Both the position numbers and the translations under genes were made by a program. This document shows positions 1 to 12,975 of a stretch of 64,000 nucleotides of DNA, piece after piece. How positions within the stretch are numbered: the stretch's first letter is position 1; each line of letters opens with the position of its first letter. The notes under the pieces were generated by a model. That model was given only the letters and a program-made list of their open reading frames with translations. It was not told where the DNA came from and did no database searches. Source of the stretch: Phlegmacium glaucopus (lineage: Eukaryota; Basidiomycota; Agaricomycetes; Agaricales; Cortinariaceae); the NCBI GenBank assembly GCA_015039465.1, contig MU130625.1:214655-278654 (forward strand), read 5' to 3'.

Positions 1-1873
1 TCGTAGTTGGCATTTTGGCAAATGAAACACCACCTACGTGACCTGGAAACCAAGCATTTGACATACTATAATCTATGATGTTGATTTCGGGGGTTGGGAG
101 GGAGAGAGCGAGTGCTTCGGAGGGTTGGGGTTGGGGGTCGTCGGCAGCAGCGTCGACGTTGATGTCTTCATTTTCGTCAGCGTCAGCGGCGGCATGTGCC
201 TGCTGATTCGTGGGCTGACGCCTAGTTACGAATACCAGAGGCGCAGGTACGGGTACGACTCCGCATCTTCCTGTTTGTGATACAATCCGGAGGGAGGTAG
301 AAGTGGAGCTAGCGTTAGGAGTGAAAGACGAAGTAGCAGTAGTATAAGGATGAGAGTCGTTGTCGGCAGATCCTTGAGGGCATTCACATATCTTATGATG
401 TTCTTGTACATCTAAAAAGACAGGTTTCATTAATAAACCGATAGATCCTTCAGTGAAGAGATGTGGACGATGTTCATCTGGTATGCCTGGGTAATAAATG
501 TTTGGGTGTCGGAGGAAGTGGACGAATAGGGTTCCTTGTGGGAGCTATGAAAGGTGTCGTTAGTATAGAAAAAAGGAAAGGAAAACAGAATACTACATAT
601 TCCTTGCCGTGCCAACTCCCTCTCATACTCCCCAATTTAAACACATCGCCGGGTAGATACTTTGGCCTTTGAACTGTACAAGCCCCGCATAACAACCTCC
701 GCCACCATTCTGTATCCCAAACCTTACTCTCCTCCCATCCCTCCTCCATCTCATCCCCATCGCTTCCTTCAACACCATCGCTACCTACGCGTCTCGGACA
801 TCCGGTATCCCAATCCCATCTGACAACTCTACACAACCTCGCTGCTGGATTTTTATTAATCTCCCTATAATCCTCTTGAGTAATCCCCACGACACCTTCT
901 CCAGGACCTTGAGGTAGATGAGGTGGAGCTCTGGTCGGAGACATTTCTTTCCTTGCTACGAATAATAATTTTGCTGCTATGGTTATGATGGGTGCTGATA
1001 TGGGCATGCGAGCGTTGAAATAGGGGGCGTTTATGGGTGGAATTTGGATGTAGATAGGGTAAGGAGTTGCAGGGGATAGGGTTGTGATGAGGGGTTGTTG
1101 GTGGTAGGGATTTCGAGTGTCGAGGGGGAGATTGAAGTGGTTTGGAGGGGCGGAAGCGGAGGCGTACTGTAAAGATTAGAGGTTATATTTTAGAATGGAT
1201 TGAAATAGGGAGGGACGACGTACACGATGGGGAAGAACGACGTAGGGCAATGTAAGAAGTATTATCTGTTCTCTGGCTGCAGGCGACTCTGCCAATAGTT
1301 TTTCTAAAGAATGAATCAATACCCGAACGACCAAGAAATAAAAGGGGAATGAGAGATACCTTTTGTCAAAGTCATCCACATCAACCACAACGCCAAAGAA
1401 TTGTTAGCACTGTCCAGAGGCCAACCTTGGTTCGACTCTCTGCCTTCCCACAACCTGGTCATAACGAACTTATCGACATAGGCATCCAAACCAGCATGTT
1501 GAAGTTGTGCATAGTTTTTGCCATCGTTGTTAAGCATAAGGATATAGGAAGCCCATAAGGTGTCGTCGACCACTGATTCTGTTTCTGCGACGTCTGCTCT
1601 ACGGATTTCTTTTAAAAGAAAACAGCAGCGGATGAGTTCATCTGCGAGATCGCGATCTCGTGGATGAAAGGAACGACGATTGATAGCCCGTACGTCGAAC
1701 TTGAATCGACATAGTTTCGCCAGGAATTGTTTAGAAGTTACGATGGCGTTGAAGGAGCGACAGGTGAGAGCGATGGGGAGTAAACCGTGAGGAGGACCAA
1801 GAGGTTGATCTGCCAATAGAATGAAGGAAAACTGAGATATTATTTCGAGTGGTAGTTTGGAGAAGAGAGACAT
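1..1873 (-). CDS. F-box protein, 3' end beyond the left edge
   Basis: Four exons on the minus strand keep one frame: 1873-1360, 1303-1224, 1166-597 and 544-1 (open at the edge). The introns are 56, 57 and 52 nt with GT and AG ends. I chose the ATG at 1873 because the F-box starts right after it (LPLEIISQFSFILL, then ALTCRSFNAIVT), about residues 6-45. An upstream in-frame start at 1957 would add 28 residues. The later part has a Trp-rich stretch and a LPGDVFKLG...GSWHG segment that I recall from C-terminal regions of agaricomycete F-box proteins, followed by an acidic, Ala-rich linker. F-box proteins link substrates to SCF ubiquitin ligases through Skp1. The substrate cannot be guessed. The F-box assignment is fairly secure and the exon borders are good. 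Confidence 0.8.
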
Positions 1874-2595
1874 ATTTTGAGATCTGGTAGAATTGAAAGT
1901 ATTTGAGGCATTTGCAAAGGACCAGCCTTTGCCACCATCGCAGTGGTCAAGATTCAAATCGGCAGATTACTAATCTCCGCTTTAATTATCTTCTTTGGGA
2001 TTTCGCGGACTACAAAAACCGACGGCGATCAGAACAACTTGGGAACAATCACAAAATAACATAAAAAACATATGACATAATATTAACAAACTGATCCTTA
2101 CTCACGGACAAACACGGCGATCACCATTTGATCATGATCAATTATTCACAGCAACATGCTCGTAACACGTCTTTCTACCTTTTTTGACTTTGACTTTTTG
2201 TTTGTTGCCTTGAGTATCCTAGGATTCCTACGTACATAATGGCGTAAAACGCTCGCCGATTCAGTTGCTCATCGCCGTTTTATCCCATACTTCCCTACAA
2301 TTTCGTTAACCTCCAACTTCCCCACATTCCATTCGGAACCATTTCTAAACCAGACCAAGATTCCCATAATTGATTCCATTGGCAGTTGTGTCCCAACCAA
2401 TCTTTCAATTACCAGACTCTCGGATAGAATATCAAACAAAACTTTTATCTAGTAAAGTATTCCTCAAGTAAGTAAGCATCTTTCAAGGTGGTATCCACAG
2501 AACTGTACATAAACAAACAGTCAAGCACTCTGGCAAGGCCCAGACGTCCGCAGTACATCCTCTCTCTTAGCCTACCACAGTATTGGTTTACAGTT

Positions 2596-2727
2596 CAACT
2601 CCGCGACGACTTCCGCTCGTAATCATGCATCAACGGTGAGTGGAATCAGACCATTTGGAATATCCAGCAGGCTTCAACACCCAACTCCGCGATGACTTCC
2701 ACTCGTAATCTTCGGCCAAACGGTGAG
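2596..2727. repeat. imperfect 45-bp direct repeat pair
   Basis: The segment 2596-2640 recurs at 2682-2727 with a few substitutions. Both copies begin caactccgcgaygacttccr and end cggtgag. The function is unknown. The pair sits about 130 bp upstream of a TATA-like box. Confidence 0.6.
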
Positions 2728-2856
2728 GGGCTGGTATTTGATGACTTGTGGCAATTTGATTGATAGTATGCGCAACAATCCGAGGTCTGGGCTATCAATG
2801 AAATTTTGAATGTGTATGGCTACCTAGAACGGTGACGATGGGCAGGGATCCCTAAG

Positions 2857-2866
2857 TATATAAAAG
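2857..2866 (+). promoter_or_regulatory. TATA-like box without a visible gene
   Basis: tatataaaag is a strong TATA match, but no credible coding frame follows within 1 kb. It could be the promoter of a decayed LTR or of a non-coding transcript. Confidence 0.25.
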
Positions 2867-5800
2867 AGGCTCCAGAACTTGAGTCTAGAGGTCAGCGGAG
2901 TTCAAGTTCGGTCCTCAGTCCGGGCGCGTTCAGTGGCTTGAGCCTGGTGCATGTGCGCTTTTCTGGGTGCCTGTATTAGTGTTTCAGTTGGATTCAGAGC
3001 ATAGTTGCTGGTTGGTTAAGTGCTGGTTGGTCGGGTGGACAATGAATTCGAAGAAGGTTTGTGTGTATAACCTTGTGGCGTAACCGTGGGTATCAAGTCA
3101 AGTTGAAATTGTAGTGTACACTGTAGGATTAGTCCTTCCAATAATAAATGCCAGAATTTGTAATAAAATGGGTCATGGCACGTATACGGCTAGACCAACT
3201 CACTAATTAATTAGTTATTTATCGTTCAAGTTCACCTTATGATTCGGATGGGGTAAAGCCAACTTGGTTAAACGGAATGATCGGTTGAGCGCCTACGGCA
3301 ACTGGTCTAAACAACCTGAGATCCGGTTGAAGAAATCATGAAACCCAATAGTAGTTGGGTCAAACACTGCTGGCTACAGCGCGAATGATCTCAAGGCCCG
3401 CTTCCAAAAATTTGTAACTTATTATAGAACAGCCCGAAGTAACATAAAAGCCGTAAAACGAATGACATTGGCGCGAGCGTGAGCGCTCAACACCCTTCAT
3501 CTTTTACCGACTTCAGGGATTAAGTAATTAACGTACCGATATTCCGTGTGGGTAAAGTAGTGAGCAGATTGTATTTAGACAAAATGTCCTTCTTGAGGAT
3601 CTTTTTCCAAACAATTGGATCTACTCGTTACAAATGAGGAAGGGAAGTGTCTTGTTGAAAGGCTGCCAATGGCAATCTAGAAACTTCCTTGAAGGTTTGA
3701 ACTTTAAAAAACGTTTATACATAAATGAATAATGAACATTAATGAATTCGATTATCTTTGAATACATTCCTCCTTGATCACGATGGTACATGCACTATCC
3801 ATACTGCACCTGCAGCTCTATGTATCGATCGCTGAGGCCATTCAAAGTTTCTTCCAGACCTCGGAAGTTCCGGAACTCCATAAGTAAAAAGTACATATAT
3901 ATACCACGCGTTCACCTCATGTTTCTGGATGGATGAGATTTTGATTCCACAAGTCAGGCTCTTACACCCCCTTACCCCACGTCATCATGATTTGTGCCAG
4001 TTAACTGTCGACCGTCGACAGGCAATGATAACGATATGTGTGTGGACGGATGTCAAAACGGTTTAAATTGACAAGGACTTTTGGCATTGAACACATTAAG
4101 ACATTGATCGCCGTGTCCGTTCCTCTCCTTGTGATGCTTAGTAAAAAAGCAAGAGGTTGTGTGAAATGTTGACACTTTCGATGATGTTATGCCGCTCATG
4201 CCGCTTTCGTGTGGACGTCATGGTGAATACCGTGTGAATGACGATCATGAGTGTAACAATATTTAATAACAACGTTTGCACAAATGTCTACATGGGTATT
4301 ACTGCCAACTTCATCGATCGAAAACTGGCCAATCATCGGGTTTTAACTCCGCACCATGAGGATCCTTTCATTCTAAAAAATTTAATTTCATGCAATTTTT
4401 TTTTTAGATACCTACTGTAAATCCTGTAATCATTTTTTGGCATTGCAGACTTCTAGTGCAGTAGTATTTTAAACATTCACACGAACATTCGATTTTTACT
4501 GACTGTGATGTATATGTGCCTTTTTTTTGCCCCCTCGGTATCGATTATGACCATGATGATGCGACGCGACACAACGCGGGTTAAACTCATTATCATAATT
4601 CTATGAGCCGGTCCGTTAAAAGTACGGCTGTGCATTTCGGAATTTCAGGAATTAGAATGTCATAATCCTATCTAGAACTTGTATTCAAATAAGTAATAAT
4701 AACTTTTGACGGCGAGGTGATCCATGGTCCGTGGATTCAGGTAGGTAGGCAGTGATCCATGACGACCCCGCGGTTTAGAATATATTTATCCTTTGTTTCT
4801 AAATTTGGTTATCTGTCAAGTTACAATTAGTGGATGGAATGACCTTTAGGAGACGGAGATGGAGATGGAGATAAAAAAGATGGATAGAGAGAAGTTAGAT
4901 TGATCATGCAATCGTGATAAAAATGATATGTTTCAAGTTGTAACCTGTCGTCGGTTCTTGAAGATAGATGTGTGATTGACAATCTAAGGTGCGCCCCACA
5001 TGGATAGTGCTGTGTTTTATTTTCGGAACGTTTCAGCCGACTCTCCTGTGCGCCTCCTTCCATTTTTTGACCTTCATAGTTAATATACAAACGGATGGGT
5101 CGGAACAAGAAAAAATATGCAGTGTGAGGCACTGGGGATAGGGGATCGACAAACCATGATATATACTTAAGTAGAATACTACTATCAGCGTTGATGATCG
5201 ATGGTGGCTGATGATCAACGAGACACTAACTCAGTTATTATACTTCTAGATCCGAGCTCTCAATAAGAATCGATTATTAGGCAGTGGCATCTGCAATAGC
5301 GGCCGTTGCTACTAGGAAAAAGAAGGCAAGAAGAATTCTCGTTCAAACCACAAACGACATCGAGTTGTAACTGACATTAAAATTGGAGAGAGAAGCAAGG
5401 TGTTGGTGATATCTTAGGAAGGGGGAATTAATTTTCCGTGTATGAAAGACAGGTATGTCTTGTTACCTTTTTTTTTCTCTTACTTTCTTGATTGTGATGA
5501 GAAGAGTGTGCGATGGAACGGCTTGTTAAGCCCGCGAGGAACTTGCCGAGCGATCAAGGCGACCCTATGCAGGTTTCCGGCTCATCGGGAGAAGTGCCCG
5601 AACTCCTCGTGTTTGTGTATATATGGCAAGGCTCAAGAGGAAGTAGCCGATCTGTCTAATCAGAGGATATAGATTATTACCACCTATTGACTGCATCATT
5701 CATATGGCTGTTTGCAACACAGTCGTCGGAGAACTACAGGTCCTAGAGATATCATTTTTGTGTTATAAAATCCAATTAATGAATATATCAAGGGAGAATT

Positions 5801-8800
5801 ATGGTTTGGTTAAGGACCGTATCCTATGACTCTTGTGGTAATGTTAAAGTGAAATTAAGAAAAATTAAAACAAATACAAAACACCCGGTTCTAAAAGACA
5901 AAAAATAATATGGTCGCGTGTGACGAAATGTGACCTGCTGCTAACTCACAACCTTGATGAAAGGCTCGAAAGAGTATTGGCATCTGCCTCAGATGAATCA
6001 ACAAACAAAGACGCGTTCATCTATTCAAATCTGTCTGCTTTTGTCGTTACGCATGTGCACATGCCAACAAACTGCCATGGGGTGGAGTTCTTGCGCAGTC
6101 TGGCTTCTATCGAAGGCATTTTGATGATGCAGTACGCTGACGTCAAATAGTTTGAGGTATCTCCCCTTCCTATGAATCGCGTGTACGATGTTGTTCGTTT
6201 GAGGTGGTGACGCGATAGGAACCCAGGACGGTGGCCACCACGGCAATGCTCGTAACTGATTGGTGATATCCTACCAAGGCGGAGTCTACTCTGGGAATGA
6301 CCAGACTATTTGCAGCGTTGAGTGCAGAGTGCATTTCAAAAGCATGGCCGATCTCAATTTAACAACGAGTTCTCTGTCCTCCTTTCCCTATCCAACAACT
6401 CTAGTGAGCTTTCTTCAATCTCCGACATGCCAAGTTTCCAGCCATCGAGTCGAGTCCTATTCGGTCCTCATCCTACAAGTTCCTTAAATCGGCTTATAAA
6501 TACACCCATTCATATATGCGACGGGGTCGCTCGTTAACTTGATCATGATCTGATGCATCATTCCGCGATTATGGCCTTTAGCAAGGGGGGGACAAGGATA
6601 TTTGAAATTTTAATCCCACAGGGTCTGGTGCGTTCCTGTCTAAGTTGTTGCGTGCATCCTTAATGGAGGAATTCTATAGTAAACTGCACCTGATTTGCTT
6701 GTCGATGTCCATGTATAACACATGTACGTAGGAAGAGGCAGGGGCCGCGAAGTTAGTGTTCAACCCTGATCATCATGGCCAACTGCTTAGCCTGTGCGTT
6801 GCCAAAGAGTCATTTCTTGTTGGTAAGCATCAAGTCGTGCCGACATTGCTCTGGTTGTGTATCCATTAGGTGTATCGTGCACAATCTGTGATATTCCCTC
6901 TTGGCGGTTCACGAGACCAAGAACGTCAGTGGCGCTGGCGCAGCAGTCACCACTCCCACGACTTCAAGAATTGCATCCGTTTGCAGCTCTTCACAGAATC
7001 GCGGGAGGAACTGTCGTCGTGTTGACTTGGTCGTATAATGCGAGCTTGTGTGCACTGGTTGCACAAAAGTTTCTTCCACAGGCAAAGTTATCTAAACTAT
7101 TTGGTGGAGTTTTTCATGTCGAAGCCGTGAAGCTAATGCTTTTTTTTGCGTTTTTTCCCTGCAGGGTTTGATTAAAGCTCACCAAGTAAAATTTATACTG
7201 TCGTCCTCAGTGTTACATTAAATTTAAAATCGTCAGATGGCTTTCGGAATACTCGTGGGATCTTAGGAGTTTTCACCACCTTCGTCGGGCAACGAAGAAG
7301 GGGGCCATGAACATATTCCACCGGTTCAGGTTCGGCCCCAGTCAGGACGTTCTTCCTGACTTCGGTTAATTTCTAAGCGCTTCAAAGAGTCTCCATCTTC
7401 CCACCCATGGGTTTGGATCATCGCCTTACCGTAACTTCCTCTTACCAAACAGGGTTCGTAATCTCTTACATGCACGATCCTCGCCCTTCTTTGGATAGCA
7501 CATATGCCGTACTTCTTGTCATTTTAACTTGAAAGGAATTTCGGATTCGTGTTTATGCGAATAGGGCCATCTTCCAGCCAGGCCCCCTTCGAGTCGGAGA
7601 ACGCGCTGGTCCAGGTGAACAGAATGCTGTCGGCAGACACTCGACGAACTTCCAGAAGAGGCTTTGAACCCCCTTTTGTACGATTAATCAGGCGATACTT
7701 TCCGGGAAGGGAGGGAAATCACAGCAGGGTTGTCGTTGTGTTCAAATTCTGCTTATGGATGTGATGTAAGTTGAAGTTGCCGATATTCAGGGATTTACTT
7801 ATAATATTACATCGCCGTTGCTGTTCCAGATGCGTCAGTTGTCGTCTCTCGACTTCCACTCTGGTTGACAATCATGCTCCATGATATTCAGTACGGGATT
7901 AAGCAGAACTGGTCGCCAACGACAATTGTCTGCAACCTCGGCCGTTGAGTTCAATCGCTTGGTTGCATTTATATAGGCATCAACATCGACTGGAATCGGG
8001 TGTATCGAAGCTGTCGATATCTATGTCCTTCTAGGATCCCGTTGAAGATTCGGCATCCTGTCAGCCTTCAACGCATGTTGGGGTGGTCTTTATTTTTTGG
8101 GGTTCCGTCACATCTTTGGTCTATCCCCTCTTGTAAACGAGCCTTCAACACACCCAGTGGGCTTAGAGGTCCTGTGATTCGAAGAGATGTTGAGCTCGAG
8201 TAACCCTTGGAGTTAGTTTAGCATCTCCAAGAAACCAGGTACTTCCGGAATTGAAATGTTTTTCTCAGGCTATCGACGTAAACTTGAGGACGTCTGGTTT
8301 GCCCCGTCCTTGAACTTTGAAGCAGGTGAGTCGTTTGCTTCAAAACGATTTACTCGTCCGTAATCCACATTGCATGCAAGAGCATTAGAATGGACGGCTG
8401 TGGAATTTCGCCATTTGCCCTGAACCGCCAACCTCCTGGGTCAGATGTTGAGGTAATTCTCGATACGTTCGTTCCCTGCTCTGCCCACTCGTTGGCCAAT
8501 ATAAATCAAGGTGAGTCTAATTAAAAAAAATATCGAAGAGGCTATAGTGTTATCAACTCGTATTACATAGCGAATTCAATTCTGGCATCCGCAGGTTGAA
8601 TTCTCGAGCAACAGCTTATAGTTCACTTCACTTCTTTCGTTCATAAATAATTGAATGTGTCGGCGGAGAATACGCTATGGCGTGTCATTGGTTGACTGAC
8701 ATAATCTAGCCCTCCTTTTCTTTGTTCTATTTATTGAAAATCTGTATTAGGTTTCCAGGAACCCGTATACAAACCTTCTCTGAGGGCTCTAGCCTCTCAT

Positions 8801-9327
8801 CTTCAAGCTTGTACTCTTTTTCTCCGCCTGCCACCAGCAATCGCACAGGATTTGACAACTATCCATTGAAGCCTTGTTTAATTTGTATATTTCTTCTGAT
8901 TGGAAGGACGCCACCGCCACACTTGTTCCAGTATCGTTTGTGAGGACTCATTGCAGTCAAGGCGGCTGGGACGTGAACTGCCAGATGCCTTGGGTTAATA
9001 AACTTGTCTATGTACGGGTAAGATAGGGGAACGTCAGGAACTGGCACTCTTATGTAAGCTCCTTAGCGCCAGGCAAAATCTCGCATTCGAAAATCAAAAA
9101 AAAATGAGTTCACTAGATATCGTCAAGTCCCTAGATCTTGTATTTTTTATCAAACTCCCCTTTCGAATCAACAAGAACATCTGGTGGAAGTGTAAGTATG
9201 GTGAATACTGTCAGGAAAACACCTGACTCGACTTGTGATCTCACATGACCTTTATTCTCCACCTTCCATGTATACAATATCTCTTTTAATAAAGTTCTAT
9301 TGTAGTACTACCGCAATCACTGCTACT

Positions 9328-9357
9328 CAAATAATTTCCTTATAAGGAAATTATTTG
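9328..9357. repeat. perfect 30-bp palindrome
   Basis: Positions 9328-9342 (caaataatttcctta) are followed directly by their exact reverse complement, with no spacer. Symmetry stops at 9327/9358. A hairpin-forming or protein-dimer site is possible. It lies in DNA without genes. Confidence 0.8.
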
Positions 9358-12300
9358 TTAGGAAAAATGTTAAAATGTGTCTATAAACGGGGCTTTCCCC
9401 TGGAAACACAACCCAGCACCCGCAGTGAATCTCATATAATTTCTTGTTGTGGACGCGTTTGAGCTCGTCCGTCGTGTGTAGTATTGTGCTTACCTAAGGG
9501 TGCTACCATCTTACGTGTTTTGGAAGGCTCGATCTTGTCCGTTCTGGTTCTCTCCGTCTGCTCTTTCACTATGCCTTTGTTGGACTTATGAACCCTGCTT
9601 GACTGCATCTTCATGATAGGCCGCCTGACTATTGTTTACACGCCACTTTTGTATGGTTATACGCTATGGGCTAATGGCCTCACATCCTGCGGCCAGGAGG
9701 CAACTTCAATGGGATAGATTCGACGCGGAGGTATACGATATACGATTGCTGCTTTTTTACGTATTACACACCGTGCTAGCCTGTGTCGACAAATTTCCAA
9801 CCCACACGAACGGATATAATTCAGGAGTCAAGCTTATAAGTTGCAATTCGAATGTCAATTGTCACTGTCTTTCAACGGTCATCTTGTTTAAGTTGTTATT
9901 AAAAGAGAGTATCCCCAACTAAGAATTCTCATTCTCACGAATGCTGCGCTCAGTACGTTATCCCCCTATCTTGTATCTTCAGGGATCGATGTTTCATTCG
10001 ACGCCGTAACCTTTGTCTATTGAGGCATGCAAAATAATCGACGCCCTCAGTCCTCCTCCTCAGTATTTGATAACTTTTCGACTGCTGACAATTCCTCATC
10101 TATCAACTATGCCGCCTGCCATAGCGCCCGAGAACTTTCTCTCCACTTTTTTGACAATATTGAGATCGCTAGGACACCTTGGAGAATCTATTGCCAGTGA
10201 ACATAGCTCTCCATTCTCTTTCCCTTGGATCTATGTTCATTCTCAAAGCAGATACGTTGGATGTTTCATCTTGATCTGAAAGGTCCGCCCGTATGTTTTC
10301 AGATAGTTTCCGGTATACATAATTCAACCAATTCAATATTGTTCCAAAGGTCCTAGGAACCCTCGACTTCATCTCTAGATCTTCGTCTAATACGCCATCT
10401 TTTGAATTTACCGAGGCTTTATCCAATGAATGGATAGGTATGCTTTTTGTCGCATTGTCCCTAACACTCCTGTGTTGCTTATCGTCATTACGCCTTGGCG
10501 TCTCGAAATGCTAATCAACATTTGATCAACCTCTTCTTCATCTCAAATATCATTCCATTGGTTGGGTTCAAGGTTGCCAGATTATTCTAGTGTTCTAAGT
10601 TCCTCCCCCTCGCGCGGTGAATGTTACTTGGTGGCGGTTGTTATACTTGCTCTCGACTAGAACTTCTCGTACAGTGACTTAGCTTCCCAACCAGAAGCTT
10701 GAAACTGCTCCAACTATTGAACCGAGCCTCGTGAACTCTATGCAGTGTGAATCTACGGACTGAAACTATTCTTGGCCTTTCCATTCAAAACGCCTCTGGA
10801 GTATTAAGCCACACCATTCCAGAAGGCAATAATACTATATAGAATGTCAAACTGGCTTGGATCATGGAGCTTCTCAGAATCTCACCAACAGACCTTGAGC
10901 GTCAAATTTCGTTAGGGCGCGCTCCCAGTCAACGGTTACACTTTCCTCCTTTTTGACAACAACATACCGATAGTGATATTTGTTTTCAAGTTACCCGATC
11001 AATTCTCCAGATTTTTATCTCCACTTCTTCTCCTTGTCTCCCAGCCTTTTACAGTGATTCGGTGGGCGGTAACACCGGTGACACATGGGCTTTCTGGATA
11101 CGGAATCAAACGTATTGTACTTAATACTAGAAGGCGAATTTGGCTTCTTACTGCATTTGTTAATATTTTTCCGGGTGTCTGGTTAGCATGATTCGTTCTA
11201 TTGGCGAAGTTTGTGACATGTCTCAGAGAGGCACTTATTGATATCTTGATTAGTGCGTACATGATAACAAAGTGTCCAGACTCTACTAGTAGAACTTGTC
11301 CAGAACGAATGTCAGGTGCAATAGTAGAGAAGCAATGACCAATTCTTTTAGCCGCGTTTGCAGGAACAGTCGCGCTCAGCTCAGCTCATGCAATGCAACT
11401 TGAATGAACACATTCATTGCATGCCAGATCTGCTTATTATTATCCTCACGTCGTTAGTTTCGAAGCAGATGATCCATACTAACCTGCAGCGGTTGCGATT
11501 TCTGTTGATCCTTTCCATGGACATCTCGTGGTACTCTTATCATGGCCTTCTCATCCTCATCAGACTCAGAACTTATCGATAGCTTCGCGGGAGAAGCATA
11601 CTTGGATGCTTGCTGAGCATTATGTCACGTCACCTTACTTACGGGTCGCCAAAGTAAACCGCTCTGCCTTGGCTCGGCCAATGACAGCCATAACTCTGTC
11701 AATCCTTAATAGATTGTTTAAATTAAAAATGCCAAATACTACTAGAAGGTTACTTGTATGTAGAAAAACATTGGAATTACTATGATGACAGTAAGGACCT
11801 CTCGAAGAAGTGCGTTACATTCCACTGCGATTTTTAATCTCCACTTCAAATCAAATCCTGAGAAAGGACTGTCACAGTGAACCCTCACGGTGATGAGGCG
11901 ACTCGTCAGTTAACTCTCCACACCCAACAGAAGTAATCTTTATGCAGCTGTAAAGCTAAGACGTCAGGCTACCCATTCCAATCAAGTGTTTTTGGCGACT
12001 TCTTCAACAGTCATTTCTGATTACCAAAAACTGGTAAACACTGTTCGAGCGCAGATGGCACTGGCAAGGCAACCCACTCGCTGTCGGCCCTGGATGGCAT
12101 AACATCCTGGACATCGTACTGGCAGCATTTGAAATTATGAACCACCTTCATGGCTGCCCGCCTTTCCAACCGTTGATCTGGCCAAGACCTGTCCTGAGCC
12201 CTTTGTTTTGATTGAGAGTTATCGGTGGTAAGTACCATCATTTCTGATGGAGGTATTGATGCATATTGATCTCTCAAGATCAGATGGTTTTTTCGTTTTC

Positions 12301-12975
12301 CAAAGTTGTTGGCATACGAAGATTCTGGCGTGTACACTGTGCTGGTCAATATTCTCTGATCGCCCCGGTGCGGCGAATCAGTACTTCAGTGACTAGAATA
12401 CTACCTTTGCTGTATCCTACGTAGTCTGCCGACCTGTGCACCTCTGGGCTTGGGCCGCGGCCGTTGGCGTCAGATTTTTCACCCTGACTTCTTTCTCTGA
12501 TCACATTTCTTCTTTATACGCTCAAAGCACCAGTTCAAGACAATCCTGAAATATATGCGTGTTTGGATTCATCGTTCTCATGTCTTTGTTCTCGTTTACA
12601 TTTATGGTCTCTTTTGATTGCCGGACCGAGATTACTGATTACATATAACAAATTTTAAACGCCACAGACGACCATCGACGTCACTTTGAGTCTCTTTGAC
12701 TGCTTATGTTGAGTCAATCAACTAAAAATTTTAAGGTTGTTAACAATGAAAACAGTGAATATATGCGCATTCTTGTGCTGATTTTCATGTTTTTATGATT
12801 GAAAGCAGACAAAATAAGTCGTGAATGTCCCGTTTTGGCAAGAATTTGACCGTAAAAGGAATGTGATTCGCATTTCACAGAAGAATGTCAAGGCCGACGT
12901 TGTATAAAAAATCAAAGTTCGAGGCAGACATTTCTTACTCTTAACCACCACAATCTCCCTCCATTGACCCCTCTA

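Larger units (their letters stand above)
1958..12900. other. 11-kb stretch without a recognisable gene
   Basis: No open frame here carries a domain I recognise, and none could be extended by splicing into a convincing protein. The longest frames are about 60-130 codons with random-looking composition. The stretch holds a 45-bp direct repeat near 2.6 kb, an isolated TATA-like box at 2857, and a perfect palindrome at 9328. It may be decayed transposon or old gene relic DNA, but I could not identify any reverse transcriptase, integrase or transposase motif. Confidence 0.5.

Noticed and set aside
9190..9430. Possible LTR with tataaacggggc box
   Set aside because: No matching second LTR, no TG..CA ends with target duplication and no coding remnants could be found.
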